Origin: Gemmiger gallinarum
GTDB taxonomy: Bacteria > Bacillota > Clostridia > Oscillospirales > Ruminococcaceae
Reading direction: 5' to 3'
Length of the DNA stretch: 64,000 nt
NCBI RefSeq assembly: GCF_014982805.1
Contig: NZ_JADCKC010000003.1
Location: 310,001 to 374,000 of the forward strand
In this document: one piece after another, positions 43,236-51,609 of the stretch
Layout of the letters: each line of letters starts with the position of its first letter
Position numbering within the stretch: position 1 is the first letter of the stretch
The notes under the pieces: generated by a model
Seen by the model: the letters and a program-made list of their open reading frames with translations, nothing else
Told to the model about the DNA's origin: nothing
Database searches by the model: none
Translations under genes and position numbers: made by a program

Positions 43236-43967
43236 TTATTCCAGATTGCCTGTCAGCGTCATGACCGCTGCCAGCGCAGCCAGCGGTGCCGTCTCACACC
43301 GCAGGATCCGGGGCCCCAGCCCCACCGTCCGGGCGCCCGCCGCTGCGGCCAGGTCCGCCTCCTCGGGGGCAAAGCCGCCCTCGCTGCCGGTGATGAGGGC
43401 AATGCGGCGAACCGCTTTGTCCTCCTTCAGCAAGGTGCGCAGCGGGCTGCCGCCGCACTCATAGAAGAAGAAGGCGCGGTCGTAGTCTTTCAGCTCCCGG
43501 CAGACCGAGGCAAAATCCGGCAGGGGCAGGCTGACCTCCGGCAGGATGCCTCTGCCGCACTGCTTGGCTGCCTCCACCGCAATGCGTGCGTAGCGCTCCC
43601 GCTTGGCCTCCTCCTTTTTGGGGGCGGCCACACAGTAGCGGCTGAAAAAGGGCACCACCCGGTGCACCCCCAGCTCCACGCTGTGCCGGATGATATCCTC
43701 CAGCTTGCCCTGCTTGGGGTAGCCCGCGTAGAGGGTGATCTCCACACTGGGTTCGGCGGCGCTGGGGTAGCCCTCGCTGACCGAGAACTCCACCCGGCCC
43801 GGCTGCACCGATGTAATGGTACCGGTATACTCCACGGCGTTGGCGTCGCACAAAATCACCTGGTCCCCCACCCGGCCCCGCATGACATCGGCCAGATGGT
43901 GGGCGTCCGGCCCGGTCAGCGCCGCCCGGCCGGAACCGATCTCGGTGGTAAAATAACGGTGCGGCAC
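43236..43967 (-). CDS. rsmE: 16S rRNA (uracil-1498-N3)-methyltransferase
   Basis: A 243-residue SPOUT-class methyltransferase that modifies U1498 of 16S rRNA in the decoding region. N-terminal PUA-like part begins MPHRYFTTEI with HLADVMRGRVGDQV, and the knot region has LITGSEGGFAPEEADL and VGLGPRILRCETAPLAALA. The start is GTG 43967 with AGAGAGGAAC upstream. It follows prmA by 72 nt, the common prmA-rsmE pairing of Firmicutes. Confidence 0.95.
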   Translation of the reverse strand: MPHRYFTTEIGSGRAALTGPDAHHLADVMRGRVGDQVILCDANAVEYTGTITSVQPGRVEFSVSEGYPSAAEPSVEITLYAGYPKQGKLEDIIRHSVELGVHRVVPFFSRYCVAAPKKEEAKRERYARIAVEAAKQCGRGILPEVSLPLPDFASVCRELKDYDRAFFFYECGGSPLRTLLKEDKAVRRIALITGSEGGFAPEEADLAAAAGARTVGLGPRILRCETAPLAALAAVMTLTGNLE

Positions 43968-44039
43968 GATGTTCCTCTCTTTCCACAGTACAAGCGCTTA
44001 TACAATTCGTACTGTTTCAACAATATAATCCGTTTTATA

Positions 44040-44960
44040 TCAATTTTCTGCTTTGCGGCAGAGGATGCAGACCCAGCCCCGTTTTTCGTAGACGGCCTCG
44101 GGGGCAAGACCGGCGGCGCGCAGGCCGTCCAGCACCTCATCCTTGCGCTCATCGATAATGCCCGAGGCAATGAAGGCCGCCCCCGGCGCCATGAGGGCGG
44201 GCACCGACGGTGCCAGGGACAGGATGGCCGCCGCCACAATGTTGGCGGTGATGATGTCGTAGGTCCCCTCCGCCTTGTCGGACAGGTCGCCCACCAGCAC
44301 GCGGAAATGCTCCGACACGCCGTTGCGCTGGGCGTTCTCCCCTGCCGTGCGGACGCACATGGGGTCGATGTCCACGCCGTCGGCCTCCCGGGCCCCCAGC
44401 TTGAGGGCCGCAATGGCCAGAATGCCCGACCCGGTGCCGATGTCCAGCACCCGCTCGCCGCCCTGGACCAGGCGGTCCAGCAGCTCCAGGCAGAGGGAGG
44501 TGGTTTCATGGGTGCCGGTGCCGAAGGCCATGCCCGGGTCCATGGTGATGCGGATACGGTCGGTATCGTAATCCTCCCAGCCGGGCACAATGGCAAGGCG
44601 CTGGCCGATGTCCATGGCGTGGTAGTACTTCTTCCAGGCGTTCTGCCAGTCCTCCTGCTCCACGCCCGCGGTGTCGAGGCTGTACTCGATGCCCGCAGCC
44701 TCCAGCCGCTCCTTGAAGAGGGGCAGGATCTCGGCAGGGTTTTCGTCCGGGGCAAGATACATGTGCACCTTGACGATGTCCCGGGGCTTGTCCAGCAGTT
44801 CCTGCTCGATGAGGTCCACATGGGCGATCTCCCAGGACTGCTCCTCCAGGTCGCTGTAATCCTCAATATAAATCCCGCCGTTGGACACCATCGTTGCGAT
44901 CGCTTCCGCGGTCTCGGCGTAGCGCTGCGGCACCGTAATCTGAATATCGGTCCATTCCAT
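44040..44960 (-). CDS. prmA: Ribosomal protein L11 methyltransferase
   Basis: A 306-residue methyltransferase that methylates ribosomal protein L11. SAM-binding motif VLDIGTGSGILAIAALKLGA, the DPGMAFGTGTHETT loop and motif IV (ITANIVAAAIL, the usual NxxxP-like site) are present. ATG 44960 has GGAGGG at 8 nt. A -10 box TATAAT (44994-44999, minus) lies just upstream, back-to-back with the acetyltransferase promoter. Confidence 0.95.
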   Translation of the reverse strand: MEWTDIQITVPQRYAETAEAIATMVSNGGIYIEDYSDLEEQSWEIAHVDLIEQELLDKPRDIVKVHMYLAPDENPAEILPLFKERLEAAGIEYSLDTAGVEQEDWQNAWKKYYHAMDIGQRLAIVPGWEDYDTDRIRITMDPGMAFGTGTHETTSLCLELLDRLVQGGERVLDIGTGSGILAIAALKLGAREADGVDIDPMCVRTAGENAQRNGVSEHFRVLVGDLSDKAEGTYDIITANIVAAAILSLAPSVPALMAPGAAFIASGIIDERKDEVLDGLRAAGLAPEAVYEKRGWVCILCRKAEN

Positions 44961-45059
44961 GGCAAATGCCCTCCGTGTCTGTTTGATGTTTTCATTATAC
45001 ACGAAATCGGGGCGTTGTGTACAGTGGGCAGCCGCCTCGCACCGGGCGCCCGCCTGTGG

Positions 45060-45065
45060 TATACT
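45060..45065 (+). promoter_or_regulatory. Extended -10 promoter of the GNAT gene
   Basis: TGGTATACT ending at 45065; the -35 is weak. Confidence 0.45.
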
Positions 45066-45108
45066 GGTCTGAGAGCCGGCCCTGCCGCCGGGAAAGGAGA
45101 GTCCCACC

Positions 45109-45675
45109 ATGCAGATCCGATTGCTGAACGAAACCGAAGCCGAAACCATCCACCGCGAACAGATGACCCGGGACTTTCCCGAGGCGGAGCTGAAACCTTT
45201 TTCGGCAGTGCGGGGACTGATGCGCCGGGGCCTGTACGAGCCCCTTGCCCTGTATGAGGACGGCCATCTGGTCTGCTACGCCTGGCAGACGGTGCTGCCC
45301 GACTGTGACACTGCTCTGCTGGACTACTTTGCCGTGCTGCCCGAACTGCGGGGCAAAGGCACCGGCACACGGGCTCTCCGGGCTCTGGCCGGGTACTACG
45401 CTCCCCGCAGGCGGACGCTGCTCATCGAGTGCGAGCATCCCGCCGAGGCCCCCGACCCTGCCGAGGCAAAGCGGCGCATCGGGTTTTATCTGCGCGCCGG
45501 GGCACGGGCCACCGCCATGGAGGGACGGGTGTTCGGGGTGCGGTATCAGATCTACGCGCTGCCCTGCGGCGGGGACGAGCGGGACGACGTGCTGCGACGG
45601 GATCTGGAGACCCTCTACCGGGCCATGGTCCCCGAGCCTTACTACCGGGGCAATGTAATATTTTACGGCGGCTGA
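45109..45675 (+). CDS. GNAT family N-acetyltransferase
   Basis: A 188-residue acetyltransferase. The acetyl-CoA loop is in LDYFAVLPELRGKGTGTRALRAL (R/Q-x-x-G-x-G/A form RGKGTG), followed by IECEHPAEAP. The substrate is unknown. GGAAAGGAG precedes ATG 45109. It is divergent from prmA and 54 nt upstream of spoVAC in the same direction, so spoVAC may be read from its promoter. Confidence 0.88.
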   Translation: MQIRLLNETEAETIHREQMTRDFPEAELKPFSAVRGLMRRGLYEPLALYEDGHLVCYAWQTVLPDCDTALLDYFAVLPELRGKGTGTRALRALAGYYAPRRRTLLIECEHPAEAPDPAEAKRRIGFYLRAGARATAMEGRVFGVRYQIYALPCGGDERDDVLRRDLETLYRAMVPEPYYRGNVIFYGG

Positions 45676-45729
45676 GGACAGACTAAGGGGCAAAGCTGTT
45701 TTCAACATCCACAGAAGGAAGTGCCGCCC

Positions 45730-46170
45730 ATGAAACTGGACCCTGAACGCTATGCCAAGATGACCCGGGACGCCCTGCCCCACTCCCCAGTGCTGAAAGA
45801 CTGCCTGTGGGCGTTTTTTGTGGGCGGCAGCATCTGCCTGATGGGAGAGATCCTGCGGCAGAGCTGGCTGCTGCTCTACGACAAGGAACTGGCCGGCACC
45901 CTGACCAGCATTTCCCTGATTCTGCTGTCCGCCCTGGTCACGCTGCCCGGCTGGTACCAGAAGCTGGGCGCCAGGGCCGGGGCCGGCACACTGGTGCCCA
46001 TCACAGGGTTTGCCAACTCGGTGGTCAGCGCTGCCATCGAGTTCAAGGCCGAAGGCTGGGTGACCGGCGTGGGATCGCGGATCTTCATTATCGCAGGACC
46101 TGTCATTGCCTACGGCACGCTGGCCTCCTGGGTATGGGGCATCGTTTACTGGATCATGGGAAAGCTCTGA
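45730..46170 (+). CDS. spoVAC: Stage V sporulation protein AC
   Basis: A 146-residue membrane protein, one of the SpoVA proteins that move calcium-dipicolinate into the forespore and release it at germination; in Bacillus SpoVAC forms a mechanosensitive channel. Recognised by FFVGGSICLMGEILRQ, PGWYQKLGARAGAGTLVPITGFANSVVSAAIEFK and VGSRIFIIAGPVIAYG. GAAGGAAG precedes ATG 45730. A strong terminator separates it from spoVAD. Confidence 0.95.
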   Translation: MKLDPERYAKMTRDALPHSPVLKDCLWAFFVGGSICLMGEILRQSWLLLYDKELAGTLTSISLILLSALVTLPGWYQKLGARAGAGTLVPITGFANSVVSAAIEFKAEGWVTGVGSRIFIIAGPVIAYGTLASWVWGIVYWIMGKL

Positions 46171-46188
46171 CACAGTTTTCTGCATACG

Positions 46189-46224
46189 GCCCGGGGCATC
46201 GGTTTGGGATGCTCCGGGCTTTTT
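46189..46224 (+). terminator. Terminator after spoVAC
   Basis: GCCCGGGGCATC (46189-46200) / GATGCTCCGGGC (46208-46219), one G-U pair, then five T. Confidence 0.85.
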
Positions 46225-46275
46225 GACGACTTGCCTGCCATCCCGCCATCTCCGACAGGCCGACGGGATGCCCCA

Positions 46276-46305
46276 TGCATAAAACCCGGGCTGCCCGGCA
46301 CACTA
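46276..46305 (+). promoter_or_regulatory. Candidate sigma-G promoter of spoVAD-spoVAE
   Basis: TGCATA (46276-46281), 17 bp, CACACTA (46299-46305). This is close to the forespore sigma-G pattern (-35 gnATA, -10 CATnnTA) with one mismatch, and lies 36 nt before the spoVAD ATG. Confidence 0.55.
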
Positions 46306-46340
46306 AAGGCAGTTTGTTTCTGCGCAAGGAGGGGTTTTCC

Positions 46341-47351
46341 ATGACGGTCCGCAACGGCGACACCGTGATCTTCGGCACACCGCCCGTCATTCACACCTGG
46401 GCGGCGGCGGGCGGCAAAAAGGAGGCGGAAGGCCCCCTGGCCGACGCCTTCGACCTGCTGTTTCCCGACACGACCTGCGGCAGCAGCAAGTGGGAGCAGG
46501 CCGAGAACATCCTGCAGCAGAAATGCGTGGAGCGCTGTCTGAAAAAAGCGAACCTGGACCCGGATCAGATCGACCTGACCTTTGCCGGGGACCTGCAGGC
46601 CCAGTGCACCGCCAGCAACTACACCATGCGGGTGCTGGGCTCCCCCTACGCCGGGCTGTACGGCGCCTGCAGCACCATGGCCGAGGGGCTTTCCCTGGCT
46701 GCCTGTTTTGCAGCGGCAGGGTATGGGCAGCAGGTGCTGGCTTTCACCAGCAGTCACTTCTGTGCGGCGGAGCGGCAGTTCCGCACCCCGCTGGACTACG
46801 GCGGCAAACGGCCTCCCACCGCCCAGTGGACGGCCACCGCCGCCGGAGCCTGTTTGCTCTCCCCCGAGGGGCAGGGGGTGACGGTGCACAGCGTGACCTT
46901 CGGCCGGGTACAGGACTACGATGTCCACGACATCAACAACATGGGCGCCGCCATGATGCCCGCCGCCGTCTCCACACTGATGCATCACTTTGACGACACC
47001 GGCACGGTGCCCGCCGACTATGACGCAGTGTTCACCGGCGACCTGGGCGAGGTGGGCAGCGGGCTGCTCTACCGGCAGATGCGCGCCGAGGGCTATGACC
47101 TGTCCAACCACCTGGACTGCGGCTGCCTGCTTTACGACGTAGGAAATCAGCATGTACAGGCGGGCGGCAGCGGCGCCGGATGCAGCGCCGCCGTGCTCTG
47201 CACCTTTGTCCTGCCCCGCCTGGCCGACGGCCGCTGGAAGCGGGTGTTGTTTCTTTCCACCGGGGCTCTCATGAGCCAGACCACCTATCTGCAGGGAGAG
47301 AGCATTCCCGGCATCGCCCATGCGGTGGAACTGCGTGCACAGGAGGGATGA
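46341..47351 (+). CDS. spoVAD: Stage V sporulation protein AD
   Basis: A 336-residue soluble SpoVA protein with a thiolase-like fold that binds dipicolinate. Typical segments: VIFGTPPVIHTWAAAGGKKEAEGPL, FAGDLQAQCTASNYTMR, GACSTMAEGLSLA and FTSSHFCAAERQFR. It starts at ATG 46341 with AAGGAGG; the longer frame from 46275 overlaps the sigma-G-like promoter. Followed after 3 nt by spoVAE. Confidence 0.96.
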   Translation: MTVRNGDTVIFGTPPVIHTWAAAGGKKEAEGPLADAFDLLFPDTTCGSSKWEQAENILQQKCVERCLKKANLDPDQIDLTFAGDLQAQCTASNYTMRVLGSPYAGLYGACSTMAEGLSLAACFAAAGYGQQVLAFTSSHFCAAERQFRTPLDYGGKRPPTAQWTATAAGACLLSPEGQGVTVHSVTFGRVQDYDVHDINNMGAAMMPAAVSTLMHHFDDTGTVPADYDAVFTGDLGEVGSGLLYRQMRAEGYDLSNHLDCGCLLYDVGNQHVQAGGSGAGCSAAVLCTFVLPRLADGRWKRVLFLSTGALMSQTTYLQGESIPGIAHAVELRAQEG

Positions 47352-47354
47352 ATC

Positions 47355-47711
47355 ATGTCATATGTCTGGACTTTTCTGGTCGGCGGGGCGATCTGCGTCA
47401 TCGGCCAGCTGCTCATCGATTACACCGCCCTGACCCCCGCGCGGATCCTCACCGGATACGTGGTGGCAGGCGTGGTATTGAGCGCCGTCGGTCTGTATGA
47501 TCCCTTGGTCGAGTTTGCCGGGGCGGGCGCCAGCGTGCCCCTGCTGGGCTTCGGACATCTGCTGGCCCAGGGCGTGGTCAGCGCGGTGGACGAGATCGGC
47601 CTGCCGGGCATCTTTACCGGCGGACTCACCGCCGCGGCGGGCGGCATCGCAGCCAGCCTGGTGTTCGGCGTACTGGCTGCCCTGGTGGGCAAAAGCCACG
47701 ACCAGAGCTGA
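47355..47711 (+). CDS. spoVAE: Stage V sporulation protein AE
   Basis: A 118-residue membrane protein (SpoVAEB type) of the DPA channel, with three to four helices: VGGAICVIGQLLIDYTALTPARIL and GFGHLLAQGVVSAVDEIGLPGIFTGGL are characteristic. The ATG is 3 nt after the spoVAD stop. Together with SpoVAC and SpoVAD it forms the minimal clostridial SpoVA set. Confidence 0.95.
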   Translation: MSYVWTFLVGGAICVIGQLLIDYTALTPARILTGYVVAGVVLSAVGLYDPLVEFAGAGASVPLLGFGHLLAQGVVSAVDEIGLPGIFTGGLTAAAGGIAASLVFGVLAALVGKSHDQS

Positions 47712-47763
47712 ACCGGTTCCGCCCCGGCCCCGTTTTCCGTGTATTTATTGTATATAAATAAGG

Positions 47764-47791
47764 AAAAGCCCCGTCGTCAGACGGGGCTTTT
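47764..47791. terminator. Bidirectional terminator
   Basis: AAAAGCCCCGTC (47764-47775) / GACGGGGCTTTT (47780-47791) between convergent spoVAE and the MFS gene. Confidence 0.92.
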
Positions 47792-47809
47792 GAGATTAGA
47801 TACGGGCGG

Positions 47810-48994
47810 TCACTCTCCCGCCAGGACGCTCTCCCGCTTGGCGCGGGTGCGGCGGTGGAGGCTCTCGGCCATGATGACCATGAGGATCAGCAGCACGCCC
47901 AGATACCAGGGATAGAGGGCAGGCGAGACATACTGCGCCAGCAGGCCGAAGATGGGCGGCATGAGGCAGCTGCCGATGTAGGCAAAGGCCATCTGGACGC
48001 CGGTCATGGCCAGGCTGAGGGCCCGCCCGAAGTTGGCGGGGGTCTCGTGGATGATGCAGGGGTAGACGGGAGCGCAGCCCAACCCCACCGTGATGAGCCC
48101 GGCAAAGAGGACGTTCTGTCCCGCGGGCAACAGGATGAGCACAATGCCCAGGGCGATGAGCGCCTGTCCCAGACGGATCATGTTCTGGTCGCTGAGCTTC
48201 ATGGTGAGGAAGCCGCAGATGGCCCGTCCCACCGTAATGCCGATGTAAAAGGTACTTGCCCAGCTGGCGGCGGTGTTGGCGTCGATGCCCCGGGTCAGGG
48301 TGCAGTAGCTGGCCGCCCACATGCCTGCGGTGCTTTCCAGGGCGCAGTAGCAGAAAAAGCAGACCAGCACCTGGACCACCCCGGGCAGGCGGAGAAGCTG
48401 GGGCAGGCTGCGGTGTTCGGGGGTGAAGTCCTCCCCTTCCAGGGTTTTGCCGGGGCGCTTCCACAGGGGCAGGCTGAGCAGCAGAATCACCGTCAGACCG
48501 AACTGCAGCAAAGAGATGATGCGGTAGCCGTTCTGCCAGCTGCCTCCGGCCAGCGCCCAGCCCATAATAACGGGACCGGTGCTGGCGCCAATGCCCCACA
48601 TGCAGTGCAGCCAGCTCATGTGGCGGCTCTCATAGTGCAGGGAGACATAGGCGTTGAGGGCGGCGTCCACGCTGCCCGCGCCGAAGCCGTAGGGCAGCGC
48701 CCACAGGCAGAGCTGCCAGAACCGGGTACAGGTGGAGAAGCCGAACAGCGCCACCGCCGTCAGCAGCACGCTGGCCGCCGTGACGCCGCCGGTGCCCAGT
48801 TTGCGGTTGAGCCGCTCGCTGAGCAGGCTGGACACGATGGTGCAGGCAGAGATGAGCATGGACACAATGCCCGCCCAGGACAGATTTGCCTCCAGCTGGC
48901 CCACCATGCTGGGCCAGGCCGATCCCAGCAGGGAATCGGGCAGACCCAGGCTGATAAACGCCAGATAGATCACCGGCAGAAGAAGGGACGCCAT
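47810..48994 (-). CDS. MFS transporter
   Basis: A 394-residue major facilitator with 12 helices. Family marks include SLLSERLNRKLGTGG in the loop after helix 2 and GFLTMKLSDQNMIRLGQALI in the second half; the start resembles the fucose/sugar-permease-like group (YLAFISLGLPDSLLGSAWPSM). The substrate is unknown. The gene is monocistronic, convergent with spoVAE and separated from RNase Y by a region containing the rny terminator. Confidence 0.88.
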   Translation of the reverse strand: MASLLLPVIYLAFISLGLPDSLLGSAWPSMVGQLEANLSWAGIVSMLISACTIVSSLLSERLNRKLGTGGVTAASVLLTAVALFGFSTCTRFWQLCLWALPYGFGAGSVDAALNAYVSLHYESRHMSWLHCMWGIGASTGPVIMGWALAGGSWQNGYRIISLLQFGLTVILLLSLPLWKRPGKTLEGEDFTPEHRSLPQLLRLPGVVQVLVCFFCYCALESTAGMWAASYCTLTRGIDANTAASWASTFYIGITVGRAICGFLTMKLSDQNMIRLGQALIALGIVLILLPAGQNVLFAGLITVGLGCAPVYPCIIHETPANFGRALSLAMTGVQMAFAYIGSCLMPPIFGLLAQYVSPALYPWYLGVLLILMVIMAESLHRRTRAKRESVLAGE

Positions 48995-49229
48995 ATTCTG
49001 CAGCTCCTCTCAGATGGATGATTAAAAACGGCCGCAAAGTCCGCCGCGGACGGCCGCAGCGTTCTCCCAAAAGCAACCGTAACGATTATACCACCCTTGT
49101 CAAAGTCCGTAACGTTTAGGGGAACAATCTGTCGCAAAAGCTGCAAACTCTGTCTGTTGCACTCCGGGCTGTCTCGTCCGGGCCACACCCGCCGCCTTGC
49201 CCGGATACCGTGTGACCTGCAGCAAAAAA

Positions 49230-49262
49230 GCGGGAAGCTGCCCGGTATGGGCGGCTTCCCGC
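49230..49262 (-). terminator. Terminator of rny
   Basis: GCGGGAAGC (49230-49238) / GCTTCCCGC (49254-49262); six T on the minus strand. Confidence 0.92.
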
Positions 49263-49277
49263 AATGGTTTGCGAAAC

Positions 49278-50834
49278 TTATTTGGCGTACTCGGTGGCGC
49301 GGCTCTCGCGGATGACGCTGACCTTGATCTGGCCGGGGTAATCCAGCTCGTCCTCGATCTTGCGGGCGATGCTGCGGGCCAGCAGTACCACCTGATCGTC
49401 GGCGATCTTGTCCGGCTGAACCAGAATGCGCACCTCGCGGCCGGCCTGGACGGCATAGCTGCTCTCCACACCGTCAAAGCCGTTGCACAGAGCTTCCAGC
49501 GTTTCAAGACGCTTGATGTAGCTCTCCATGTTCTCGCGGCGGGCGCCGGGACGGGAAGCGCTGATGGCGTCGGCCGCCATGATGATGAATGCCAGCGGCG
49601 TCTTGGGCTCCACGTCGCCGTGGTGGGCCTCCACCGCATGGATGATGGCGGGGTTTTCCCGGTACTTCTTGCAGATGTCCACGCCGATCTGGACATGGCT
49701 GCCCTCAATCTCGTGGTCCAGCGCCTTGCCGATGTCATGCAGCAGACCGGCACGGCGTGCCATGGCCACATTGACGCCCAGCTCGCCGGCCATGAGTCCG
49801 GCCAGCCATGCCACTTCCAGAGAGTGGCTCAGCACGTTCTGGCCATAGCTGGAACGGAACTTCAGCCGGCCGATGAGCTTGACCAGGTCGGGATGCAGGC
49901 TGTGGATGCCCAGGTCCATGACCGCTTTCTCGCCTTCCCGCTTCATGGTGAGCTCCAGCTCCCGGCGGCACTTGTCCACCGTTTCCTCGATGCGGGCGGG
50001 ATGGATACGGCCGTCGGCAATCAGGCGCTCCAGCGCCATGCGGGCCACCTCACGGCGGGTCTGGTCAAAGCTGGACAGGGTGATGGCTTCCGGCGTGTCG
50101 TCGATGATGAGGTCACAGCCGGTGGCAGTCTCCAGGGCGCGGATGTTGCGGCCCTCGCGGCCGATGATGCGTCCCTTCATCTCATCGTTGGGCAGCGGCA
50201 CCACGCTGACCGTCGCCTCGCTGGTGGCGTCGGCAGCACAGCGGGCAATGGCCTGGCTGACCATCTCGCGGGCCATGTTGTCGCACTCGTCCTTGAGGTT
50301 GGACTGATAGGCGGAAATGCGCATGGCTTTCTCGTGGGTGAGTTCCTCATCCAGGCGCTGCAGCAGCACGGCGCGGGCGTCCTCCTGGGACATGCCGGCG
50401 ATGGTTTCCAGCTTTTCAGTCTGGCGCAGCTTGAGCTGTTCCAGCTCGTCCAGGCGGGCTTCCACCAGCTCAGTGCGCTTTTTCAGGTCCTCTTCCTTGC
50501 GTTCAATGGTGGCGGTGCGCTTGTCCAGCGCCTCCTCCTTTTGATCCACACGGCGCTCCTGCCGGGTGACCTCGGCACGGCGCTCCTTGATCTCCTTGTC
50601 GGCCTCGGACTTGAGCTTGAAGGCTTCGTCCTTCGCCTCGATGATGGTCTCCTTGCGTTTCTGTTCGGCTGACTTGATGGCGTCGTTGACGATCCGCTTG
50701 GCTTCCTCTTCGGCGGAGCCCAGCTTGGCCTCTGCCGTGCGCTTGCGGTGCTGTTCGCCCAGCACAAAACCAAGCGCCACACCGACAGCGATCGCAACAA
50801 GTACCGCCACCACCAATGCGATGATGGGTACCAT
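49278..50834 (-). CDS. rny: Ribonuclease Y
   Basis: A 518-residue membrane-anchored endoribonuclease that starts mRNA decay in Firmicutes. N-terminal helix (residues 3-27), long coiled coil to about 195, KH domain with GRIIGREGRNIRALETATGCDLIIDDTPEAI, HD domain with SHSLEVAWLAG and AGLLHDIGKALDHE, and the C-terminal region VRILVQPDKI. Start ATG 50834 places the membrane helix at the N-terminus and follows GAGGAG by 10 nt. Confidence 0.97.
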   Translation of the reverse strand: MVPIIALVVAVLVAIAVGVALGFVLGEQHRKRTAEAKLGSAEEEAKRIVNDAIKSAEQKRKETIIEAKDEAFKLKSEADKEIKERRAEVTRQERRVDQKEEALDKRTATIERKEEDLKKRTELVEARLDELEQLKLRQTEKLETIAGMSQEDARAVLLQRLDEELTHEKAMRISAYQSNLKDECDNMAREMVSQAIARCAADATSEATVSVVPLPNDEMKGRIIGREGRNIRALETATGCDLIIDDTPEAITLSSFDQTRREVARMALERLIADGRIHPARIEETVDKCRRELELTMKREGEKAVMDLGIHSLHPDLVKLIGRLKFRSSYGQNVLSHSLEVAWLAGLMAGELGVNVAMARRAGLLHDIGKALDHEIEGSHVQIGVDICKKYRENPAIIHAVEAHHGDVEPKTPLAFIIMAADAISASRPGARRENMESYIKRLETLEALCNGFDGVESSYAVQAGREVRILVQPDKIADDQVVLLARSIARKIEDELDYPGQIKVSVIRESRATEYAK

Positions 50835-51222
50835 TCGATTTTCACTCCTCGTTGGCAATAATTTCGTAAACCATGAGGACGGCTGCCCGCGGGCGCTTTT
50901 TCAGATCATATCTGCAATTTTATAAGATTGTTGTAAAAACCATACGCAAACGCCGCCGCTGCCGGGCGCCGCAGGCCAAAAAGCCGCGGTCTTACGAGAA
51001 AAGAGGAGCAAAAAGCCTCAGCAACATGCGGTCAAACGGACACACCAAGCCCGTTGAAATCTTACAAAACAAACGTGCGACGGCGGATGTGCCGCCCTCA
51101 CCCGATTCAATCCAAGAAAGCCATACGACCTGCCGGCCGCAGTCCTTTGTATACTATTAACAATAGTATCTGTATTCTGTACGAATGTCAAGAAATTGTT
51201 ACAACAGGATTGCCATACCCCC
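50835..51222. other. Intergenic region between rny and thrS leader
   Basis: No gene. A perfect inverted repeat ATACTATT-AAC-AATAGTAT lies at 51151-51169, about 55 bp before the thrS promoter; it could be an operator. No clear rny promoter was found. Confidence 0.4.
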
Positions 51223-51251
51223 TTGACTTTGAGAAAGGGCGGAGCTATTAT
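51223..51251 (+). promoter_or_regulatory. Promoter of thrS
   Basis: TTGACT (51223-51228), 17 bp, TATTAT (51246-51251). Confidence 0.8.
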
Positions 51252-51257
51252 AACAAT

Positions 51258-51549
51258 AACTTCATTCCGTCCAAAGCTTTGAAGCGGACAAACGGACGTA
51301 TCTGCGTCCGGGTATCAGAGAACGCCGCCCCGGCCGTACCGGCCCCGTGCTGCAAGCGGCCTGCCCGGAAGATACCTCTTACCACCGCAGAGCGTGGGGG
51401 TGAACCCCCGCCGGGCCCGGCCCGTTACCGCCGGATACGAGTGGCGTGCCTTACCGCGCGCAATTCGGGTGGAACCGTGGAGCATTTCAAACGCTTCATC
51501 CCGTATGGTACGCATTGCGTACGCCGAAACTGCGGGATGGAGCGTTTTT
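51258..51549 (+). ncRNA. T-box riboswitch leader of thrS
   Basis: The T-box element AATTCGGGTGGAACCGTGG is at 51462-51480, followed by the terminator ACGCTTCATCCCG (51491-51503) / CGGGATGGAGCGT (51533-51545) and a T-run. Upstream, GGTATC and GATACC can close Stem I, with AGAGA on its 5' side; a Thr codon ACC lies in the segment CTTACCACCGC (near 51380), a reasonable specifier. Uncharged tRNA-Thr would stabilise the antiterminator and raise thrS expression. Confidence 0.92.
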
Positions 51550-51609
51550 CTTATTCCGTGCGCCGTCAGGCGCGCGGGCCTGTACCTTTTTATAAGGAGG
51601 AAACTGCAA

